From an uncultured Pseudobdellovibrionaceae bacterium (GTDB lineage Bacteria > Bdellovibrionota > Bdellovibrionia > Bdellovibrionales > JAMPXM01): a DNA stretch of 5,276 nt. Position 1 is the stretch's first letter; each line of letters starts with the position of its first letter. Made by a program: the position numbers and the translations under genes. The notes under the pieces were generated by a model. That model was not told the DNA's origin and did not search any database. It saw nothing but the letters and a program-made list of their open reading frames with translations. The stretch lies in assembly GCA_934277865.1 (NCBI GenBank), contig CAKQVW010000220.1, positions 1 to 5,276 of the forward strand. The letters are read 5' to 3'. Shown here one piece after another: positions 1 to 5,276 of this stretch.

Positions 1-2
1 AC

Positions 3-155
3 CCGGCATTCAAAGGCAACACCGTGACTGGCGCGCAGAAGCCGGCGACTTTGGAAACCGGATACATCGTGCACGTTCCCATGCATATCCTCGAAGGTGA
101 TGTGCTGAAAATCGACACTCGTACTGGCGAATACGTCGAGCGCGTCAACCGGTAG
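3..155 (+). CDS. efp: Elongation factor P, C-terminal 50 residues (5' end outside window)
   Basis: EF-P binds the ribosome between the P and E sites and relieves stalling at polyproline stretches; it acts in the cytoplasm. The window holds only the last 50 codons plus the TAG stop at 153-155, out of a usual length of about 185-190 residues. What is visible is the end of the OB-fold domain III, which carries the family signature: K-P-A-T-L-E-T-G, then Y-I-V-H-V-P, then I-L-E-G-D, followed by the near-invariant ending K-I-D-T-R-T-G-E-Y-V-x-R-V. The modified lysine/arginine tip of domain I lies upstream, so the modification type cannot be judged. The frame runs intact from base 3, and bases 1-2 belong to the preceding codon. 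A YeiP-type paralogue is possible in principle, but the ending is that of classical EF-P. It is followed by a strong hairpin, so it probably ends its own transcription unit. Confidence 0.96.
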   Translation, partial: PAFKGNTVTGAQKPATLETGYIVHVPMHILEGDVLKIDTRTGEYVERVNR

Positions 156-167
156 TGAGAAAGCGGC

Positions 168-198
168 AAGCTGGCTAGTCGAAAGACTAGCCAGACTT
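168..198 (+). terminator. Strong GAAA-tetraloop hairpin after efp, probable transcript 3' end
   Basis: Bases 171-180 (CTGGCTAGTC) pair perfectly with 185-194 (GACTAGCCAG) around a GAAA loop at 181-184 closed by a C-G pair, a notably stable GNRA tetraloop. The stem can be extended by AAG (168-170) pairing with CTT (196-198) if A195 is bulged. It starts 12-15 bases after the efp stop, the usual position for a terminator. The downstream bases (ACTTCCTACCC) contain few Ts, so this is not a textbook rho-independent terminator. It could be a U-poor terminator, an RNA 3'-end stabiliser, or an attenuating structure between efp and the next gene. The stem is symmetric, so it reads equally on the minus strand. 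The rest of the 156-267 gap shows no convincing promoter boxes. Confidence 0.6.
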
Positions 199-267
199 CC
201 TACCCGCTAACAGACCTTTCCCAGCAATCGAAACTCCCTTTCCCCTGAAAAATCCCTCAAAATAGAG

Positions 268-1395
268 GTGGAAACGGCGACTCCACAAAGGGCGCGCCGC
301 AGGGGGCGTTTTTCCGACATGTCGAGTGCGATTGAGGCCGATATCCGACAGCTCTATATCGAAAGTGGCGATCCACTTGCGGTTGCGTCCCAGCTGGCGA
401 AACGTTGGGATGCGGGCGTCTTAAGTGACGATGATGTCCGAAGCCTCACCCGGTTCATGATTCACACCGGACTCTTGCCTCATCTGTTTAATCACATCCG
501 ACGCCAGCTAAAAAAAGACGCCAGGATCCCATGGTCCGCCTTGGTCGAAGCTCTGGCGCGAGTCGACGCCGCCCTTCAGCCCCTTGAACTCGATGCGATT
601 TTCGAGGGTGTTGAAAGTCAGTCAAAGACCTATCAGACCGATCTCTTAACAAACGATCTCGCCGAGAGCACAGGACTTGATCGTTTTGATTCACGTCCAC
701 GCGAAGCACGTGCCCGGCGCAAAGAGATTGCAAAACGCCAACACGAAGAAAAACGCGCCGACCTCATGCGACGTCTCGAGTACGCACGCGTCAATCGCCT
801 GATCACGCAAGAGCGCCGCATCCTCGAAGAGATTCAAGCGTTTGATCCAAATGATCCCGCACTTCGGCGAGAAAAAGATCTCTTCGAATTTCGTGAAGCT
901 CAGGAAATTGTGGCCAATGCGCTGGCACAATCTCCACCAAAATCGGAACTCGAAAGAAAATTTTCTCGCCTCACGCCGGAAACACGCAAAGCAGCACGGC
1001 CCATTGTCAAACAAGCGCGCGCCATGGCGAAAACCGCAAACGAACAAGAGCTGTACGATCTCGCCCTGATGCTGATATTCATGGAACTCTACGGAGAAGC
1101 GGTCGCCATTTTGGAGAGTCGAAGACTTTCTGAACGGATCGACTGGATGATTCTGGAAACGATGATTCTCGGTCGCCAATTTGCGGCCGCTCTCGGTGAA
1201 GTGGAGAACTTGGAAGTGAAATATGCCGGACAGCCAGAGGCCCCATTTGCCCTCACCTACGCACGCGCACGTGCGCTCTGGGGTCTCGGCGACACTGTCA
1301 CGGCCATCGAACTGATGCGCAGCCTGGTAAAAGTACGCCCTAGCTATCGGTCGGCATCCACGCTCCTCCAGCAGTGGATCGAGGAAGCTCCCTGA
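268..1395 (+). CDS. TPR-like helical protein of unknown function, coupled to the tamB-like gene
   Basis: I do not recognise a named family. The 375-residue product has no signal peptide or membrane segment and should be cytoplasmic. Residues 18-130 look like a helical domain. About 145-235 is a very charged helical stretch rich in Arg, Lys and Glu, including an R-R-I-L-E-E-I-Q-A-F-D-P-N-D-P turn typical of a TPR helix B and its following loop. About 240-375 is a run of amphipathic helices. Residues 326-359 are the best TPR match: A-R-A-L-W-G-L-G-D at 334-342, A346 and P358 fall at consensus positions. Such folds usually bind proteins. The start is uncertain. GTG 268 has only AGAGG directly abutting it, whereas ATG 319 (Met18) has AGGGGG at 301-306, 12 bases upstream. 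No ATG lies upstream in this frame, and an in-frame TAA is at 208-210. Its TGA overlaps the next ATG by one base, so the two genes form an operon. Confidence 0.85.
   Translation: METATPQRARRRGRFSDMSSAIEADIRQLYIESGDPLAVASQLAKRWDAGVLSDDDVRSLTRFMIHTGLLPHLFNHIRRQLKKDARIPWSALVEALARVDAALQPLELDAIFEGVESQSKTYQTDLLTNDLAESTGLDRFDSRPREARARRKEIAKRQHEEKRADLMRRLEYARVNRLITQERRILEEIQAFDPNDPALRREKDLFEFREAQEIVANALAQSPPKSELERKFSRLTPETRKAARPIVKQARAMAKTANEQELYDLALMLIFMELYGEAVAILESRRLSERIDWMILETMILGRQFAAALGEVENLEVKYAGQPEAPFALTYARARALWGLGDTVTAIELMRSLVKVRPSYRSASTLLQQWIEEAP
1381..1387 (+). promoter_or_regulatory. Ribosome binding site for the tamB-like gene inside the end of the upstream gene
   Basis: GAGGAAG lies within the last codons of the TPR-like gene. 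Its AGGA core ends 9 bases before the ATG at 1395-1397. With the TGATG stop/start overlap (TGA 1393-1395, ATG 1395-1397), this supports ATG 1395 as the true start and suggests re-initiation by ribosomes finishing the upstream gene. Confidence 0.7.
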
Positions 1396-4300
1396 TGAGT
1401 CGAAAGTCCAAGCGTACTGAAAAACCGGCTTCGCCGAACAAACGCGTAACGGCCACTCGAGGACGCTTGCTGAAACGAAAGTTTTTCTCGCGTCGGTTCA
1501 TGATCCTTGCAACTCTGGTTGCGGGCTCCGCGTTTGTCTTGGGAACCGTCGTTGCGCAAACGGTACCCAAACTCAAATCCTGGGCGCTGGTTTCGATCGA
1601 CACCTTCTCGCGCGAAAATCTCCCCGTCCGTGTTCTCCCCGGCTCAATTGAATTTCGCCTGCTTCCATTTGGCGTCACGTTGAACGACATTCGCATTCTC
1701 CCGACCGAGGAGTTTGAAAAGGCCAACGGCCAGTTGATCTCGCCGCTGACCATCCAAGAGATCAGCGCCGACCTTTCACTGCTGCAAATTGTGCGCGGCG
1801 AAGTCGCGCTCGATGAAGTCGCCATCTCGGGCACGGAGCTTCAAGTACAAGTGCCACGTTCCGAGTCCAAAGGCGAAAAACCACTGGCGGGGCTTTTCAA
1901 CATTTTAGAAAAGGTGCCCGTCAGCACGCTTCGTCTCAACAACATCAATGCACGTGTGGACATCGCACACGAACTGATGAGCCTTGAGGTCGAAGACTTC
2001 AAGCTCGATCTCACGCACCCACGTTTTCGTTCGAAACCCAAGCTCGAGCTCGAGACCTCGGCCAACTCCATCGTGATTCGCAAAGGCCCCAAAGGCTTAG
2101 AGCCAGGCTTCGTCGCACGTCTCAACCCACATCTGGAAATCGCCTTCACACCTGATCAGGTGGAAATCACCAAAGTGGAATTTCGCCGCGGGTCTTCTGT
2201 GATCGAGATCAAGGGCGAACTCACCGGCGACACCGAGGGGCTAACGTTCGACAAAGGGGAAATCGCGATTTCATCGGATCTCGATGTGAAGTCGACGCGT
2301 GATTGGTTACAAAAATCGCTTCACGATGCAGAGCCAACTCCGCCGATGACAGGACGCATGCAATTGACGTCCAAGATCGAAAAGACCTCCGCCAAGTCAC
2401 CTTGGGGTGCGGACTTCAAAATCCTCACTCAGAATTACACGGTTCAAGGTATCGACCTCGACAAGGTTGAAGCCTCTGGCAAGTGGGATGGCGAACAGAT
2501 CTTTATCCCGTCGGTTTTGTCACAGTCACGAGCCGGCCGGGCCGAGCTCAAGGAAGTTCGCATCGGGCAAGGCACGGAAGTTCTCCCCGACGGACGCTCA
2601 CCGTGGCTCATGCGAATCGCCAAACTTTCAGCTTCAATTGAGCTGCACGAATTTCTCACCAACATGGGCATCGGCCCAATTCCAGTTTGGCTGACGGCGC
2701 AGGGCGAGTTCCCTTGCGAATCACGTCTTGCTCCCAAATTTGCCATTCGTTGTGGGGGATTTTTTAACGGACAAAACCTGATCGTCCAAGGTGAACTGGC
2801 GTCGGGACGTGTGCCCAAAGGTGCTATTGCAGGAATCCCAAATTTCACCTCCAAGGGCGAATTCACATTTGATCTCGAAAAATTCGCTTACGAGGCGCAA
2901 ATTCAATTTCCAAATTCCGTCGGCCGATCCAAGGGCGAAGTGCGCTATAAATCGGGCTTCGATATTTCGTACGAGGCCGACAAACTGGCGATCAAAGATC
3001 TCTCCGCTCTTGGAGGGCTGAAATTGGAAGGTGATCTCAAATTGAAGGGTACCACCAAGGGGGATTCTTCAGCTGCGACACTTTCGATGGATCTCGAGGG
3101 ACAAAATATTTGGCTCGAAGACTTCTGGTTGGGACAACCCAAAGCCAATGCCAGCTACAAGGCCGGAACACTGAAATTTTCAGGCCTTCAAGGTTTCTAT
3201 ACAACCTCTCGGTACTCGGGCGATGTCACCATCGACCTCAAATCCTCACTGATTGATACTGCCATGCGAGTCCCCTTCTTCGATGCTCGTGACTTGTTCA
3301 AAGTCTTCTCGCGCAAGTTCACTCCGCCAGTCGTCATGACCGGCACCGGACAAGCATCGATCAAAGCCAACGGTCCATTTGATATTTCTCAAATGACCTA
3401 CGACCTCAAGTCTTCGCTGTTTAAAGGCACAATTGCTGGCGAGAACTATGATCAAGTCCATTTTGATGTGAAATCGAAAAACGGGAACGTCAAATCCGAG
3501 CGAGTTTCGCTCACACGCGGCGACGCCATTATTCAACTCACCGGAGAAGGTTACCCCAACGGCACCATCGACACCACCGTGCGGGGACGCGGACTTCGCT
3601 TGGAAGACACAAACATGATTTCGGAGTCCGGATTTGGACTCAGCGGGCTCCTCACATTCGATATGGCTCTCAAAGGTCCCGTGCTCGCCCCGGATGCCGA
3701 CCTCAAGGGAAATCTCACTCGTACATCCATTGCCGAAACCTCGGTGCCCGACAGCGAATTTGAACTTCACTTCAAATCCAAAACCATCGAAGGCCAAGGT
3801 AAGTTCCTCGGCGACCTGGTGAACGGCGAATTTATTTGGCCACTTTCCGCGGACGCTCCGATGGCGCTGAAGTTTCAATCGCGAGACTGGAACTTTGCGC
3901 CGATCTTCGCGGCGATTGCAGGACCGGGTGGGCGAAAAGATTTTGAAGGTCGTTTATCGGCGGACATTGATCTCAAGTCCTCCAAGGGAGGATTCTGGGC
4001 CTCGTCTGGTCAGATTTCCGTCGACCGTCTGTCTTTGCGTCGCGGCCCGATTGAACTTTCCAACCAACGCAAGCTTCTGGCGTCGATGAAAGGTGGACAG
4101 TTTTCCGTTCTTGATTTCGAACTCACGGGCGAAGGCACACATATAAAAATCAATGACCAACCAACCGCAGAACAGACTGGCCGCTATCTCGACGTTCAGA
4201 TCAGTTCAAAAATCGACATGAATTTGCTTTCCATCTTCACACCGTTTTTTGAGGAGCTTCGAGGCCTGCTTTCGATGGCGATTTCGCTTAAAATGGGACC

Positions 4301-5276
4301 AGAAGGCAGCGACATCATGGGCTCGGCTTACGTGGATCGGGCCTTCATCAAGTTCCCGGAATTTGTTCACGCGTTTGAAAACTTGCAGAGCGATCTCGTG
4401 TTCAATCACAAGAAGGTCGTCATCAATTCGATCAAGTCTGACTTTGCTAGCGGAAAAATCCAAGGTGCTGGCAGCCTTGAACTTCTCGGAAAGAAAAACT
4501 ACCCTGTCAATGTCTCCGGAACGTTTGATCGCATCACTCTGAACATTCCGGACAAAGTGCGATCCACAGGATCAGGCAACTTCACCTTCAGCGGATCGTA
4601 TTTCCCATTTGTGCTGAAAGGAAACTACAACATACGTGACGGCCTTTTTGCCAAAGAACTTGATGAAGGCACTGGCCAAGACGGAGACGACCTACGGCGC
4701 GATCAGTTTCTTCCAAAATTTTTGGTGGAGAACTCGTTTCAGCCGCTTTTGCTTGATCTCAAGGTCGACTTCTCAAAAGGTGTGCAGGCCAAAAATGAGA
4801 TGTTGGAAGGTTCCGCGACTGGAACCATGCACGTCGAGGGGCCGCCGACGAAACCAAAACTCACGGGAGTCGTACGAGCGAACCCAGAAACGAAGATCAA
4901 ATTTCGTGAAAACATTTTCGATGTGTCATCGGCAATTCTCACGTTCGACGACCCCATGGAGATCAACCCCCGACTGAACATCAACGCGCGGACCCGTGTG
5001 GATGGCTACGATGTGAACCTGCAAGTCACAGGCACCGGGAACAAGCCTGAGATCTCGGTTTCCAGTATTCCCCCTATGCCCGAGCGTGACATCCTTTCGT
5101 TGCTGGCATTGGGAACGACCGACCGCAGGCTCACGGAAAATGTGGGCGGCCAACAGCAGGGCACAGGCGCTAGCCAACAGCTGCTCAGTGGCGTCGCCAA
5201 CGAGGCACTAAAAGGTGTCACCAAAGGACTGGGTGTCGATGTGCAGCTCTCCCCTGGTTTTGACGACACCAATGAG
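1395..5276 (+). CDS. tamB: TamB/AsmA-family inner-membrane-anchored translocation and assembly protein (3' end outside window)
   Basis: The frame stays open for 1294 codons to the window edge. Residues 1-35 form a cytoplasmic tail with 14 Lys/Arg and one Glu. Residues 36-54 (from M-I-L-A-T-L-V-A-G) are one uncleaved signal-anchor helix, and the rest should be periplasmic. An AsmA-like start follows at about 55-135, with P-V-R-V-L-P-G-S-I-E-F, P-F-G-V-T-L-N-D-I-R-I and the L-L-Q-I-V-R-G-E-V segment. The long middle is alternating beta strands with G-x-x-x-x-x-G turns. Residues about 1140-1245 carry the TamB C-terminal hallmarks: G-T-M-H-V-E-G, N-I-F-D-V-S-S-A-I-L-T-F, I-N-P-R-L-N-I-N-A, Y-D-V-N-L-Q-V-T-G-T-G, and P-P-M-P-E-R-D-I-L-S-L-L-A-L-G. 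TamB proteins bridge inner and outer membranes, helping outer-membrane protein assembly with TamA and moving phospholipids. E. coli TamB is about 1260 residues; this one probably ends some 50-100 residues beyond the window. An AsmA-like paralogue (YhdP or YdbH type) is less likely given the C-terminal motifs. No frameshift was seen. Confidence 0.87.
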   Translation, partial: MSRKSKRTEKPASPNKRVTATRGRLLKRKFFSRRFMILATLVAGSAFVLGTVVAQTVPKLKSWALVSIDTFSRENLPVRVLPGSIEFRLLPFGVTLNDIRILPTEEFEKANGQLISPLTIQEISADLSLLQIVRGEVALDEVAISGTELQVQVPRSESKGEKPLAGLFNILEKVPVSTLRLNNINARVDIAHELMSLEVEDFKLDLTHPRFRSKPKLELETSANSIVIRKGPKGLEPGFVARLNPHLEIAFTPDQVEITKVEFRRGSSVIEIKGELTGDTEGLTFDKGEIAISSDLDVKSTRDWLQKSLHDAEPTPPMTGRMQLTSKIEKTSAKSPWGADFKILTQNYTVQGIDLDKVEASGKWDGEQIFIPSVLSQSRAGRAELKEVRIGQGTEVLPDGRSPWLMRIAKLSASIELHEFLTNMGIGPIPVWLTAQGEFPCESRLAPKFAIRCGGFFNGQNLIVQGELASGRVPKGAIAGIPNFTSKGEFTFDLEKFAYEAQIQFPNSVGRSKGEVRYKSGFDISYEADKLAIKDLSALGGLKLEGDLKLKGTTKGDSSAATLSMDLEGQNIWLEDFWLGQPKANASYKAGTLKFSGLQGFYTTSRYSGDVTIDLKSSLIDTAMRVPFFDARDLFKVFSRKFTPPVVMTGTGQASIKANGPFDISQMTYDLKSSLFKGTIAGENYDQVHFDVKSKNGNVKSERVSLTRGDAIIQLTGEGYPNGTIDTTVRGRGLRLEDTNMISESGFGLSGLLTFDMALKGPVLAPDADLKGNLTRTSIAETSVPDSEFELHFKSKTIEGQGKFLGDLVNGEFIWPLSADAPMALKFQSRDWNFAPIFAAIAGPGGRKDFEGRLSADIDLKSSKGGFWASSGQISVDRLSLRRGPIELSNQRKLLASMKGGQFSVLDFELTGEGTHIKINDQPTAEQTGRYLDVQISSKIDMNLLSIFTPFFEELRGLLSMAISLKMGPEGSDIMGSAYVDRAFIKFPEFVHAFENLQSDLVFNHKKVVINSIKSDFASGKIQGAGSLELLGKKNYPVNVSGTFDRITLNIPDKVRSTGSGNFTFSGSYFPFVLKGNYNIRDGLFAKELDEGTGQDGDDLRRDQFLPKFLVENSFQPLLLDLKVDFSKGVQAKNEMLEGSATGTMHVEGPPTKPKLTGVVRANPETKIKFRENIFDVSSAILTFDDPMEINPRLNINARTRVDGYDVNLQVTGTGNKPEISVSSIPPMPERDILSLLALGTTDRRLTENVGGQQQGTGASQQLLSGVANEALKGVTKGLGVDVQLSPGFDDTNE

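Noticed and set aside
199..267. Possible promoter for the TPR-tamB operon
   Set aside because: The stretch has A-rich patches (247-252, 259-264), but I see no -35/-10 pair with proper spacing, so no promoter is annotated.
691..1179. Minus-strand open frame of 162 codons inside the TPR-like gene
   Set aside because: Its Phe- and Cys-rich composition is typical of the complement of a Glu/Lys-rich helical gene. It has no plausible independent start context.
1340..1834. Minus-strand open frame of 164 codons crossing the TPR-tamB junction
   Set aside because: It is antisense to both the end of the TPR-like gene and the signal-anchor region of the tamB-like gene. The Ser/Arg-rich product has no domain features.
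2043..2054. Short tandem CTCGAG CTCGAG
   Set aside because: It encodes alternating Leu-Glu-Leu-Glu in a beta strand of the tamB-like product and is explained by coding. It is too short to be a functional repeat.
2407..2694. Plus-strand out-of-frame open reading frames within the tamB-like gene, such as this one and 4636-4977
   Set aside because: They overlap the intact main frame, are Ser/Arg-rich and low-complexity, and would matter only if the main frame were broken, which it is not.
3246..3878. Minus-strand open frame of 210 codons inside the tamB-like gene
   Set aside because: It lies wholly antisense to a frame with clear family motifs on both sides, and its product shows no recognisable domain. 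It is a shadow of the codon pattern of the plus-strand gene.

Overview
The window is a compact, single-direction (+ strand) piece of an ordinary diderm (Gram-negative-type) bacterial chromosome. It holds the 3' end of elongation factor P, a 112-base gap with a strong hairpin, a gene for a helical/TPR-like protein of unknown function, and a very long gene for a TamB/AsmA-type membrane-anchored protein that runs off the right edge. Base composition is roughly half G+C by eye. The protein style (long TamB-like protein, Lys/Arg-rich cytoplasmic tail, lineage-specific TPR neighbour) would fit the Bdellovibrionota/Oligoflexia or another deltaproteobacteria-like group, but this assignment is an impression and not a demonstrated match.

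Layout. 3-155: last 50 codons of efp. 156-267: intergenic, with a 10-bp perfect stem closed by a GAAA tetraloop at 171-194. It is probably the efp 3' end, although no clear U-tract follows. 268-1395 (or from 319): 375-residue soluble, charged, mainly helical protein with a recognisable TPR-like unit near its C-terminus. 1395 to beyond 5276: an uninterrupted reading frame of at least 1294 codons. Its start shares one base with the stop of the upstream gene (TGATG), so the two are almost certainly co-transcribed and translationally coupled. I translated this frame codon by codon and found no stop or frameshift.

How the genes may work together. TamB-family proteins are anchored in the inner membrane and span the periplasm as a long beta-rich groove. 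They serve outer-membrane protein assembly (with TamA) and/or phospholipid transport to the outer membrane. The TPR-like protein has no visible signal peptide, so if it cooperates with the TamB-like protein it probably does so on the cytoplasmic side, near the very basic 35-residue N-terminal tail. That link is inferred only from gene coupling. efp looks like a separate upstream transcription unit.

I see no mobile element, CRISPR array, tRNA/rRNA, phage or defence gene. I do not see an obvious new system. The points most worth following are the coupled TPR-tamB pair and the single pair of cysteines in the TamB-like protein.
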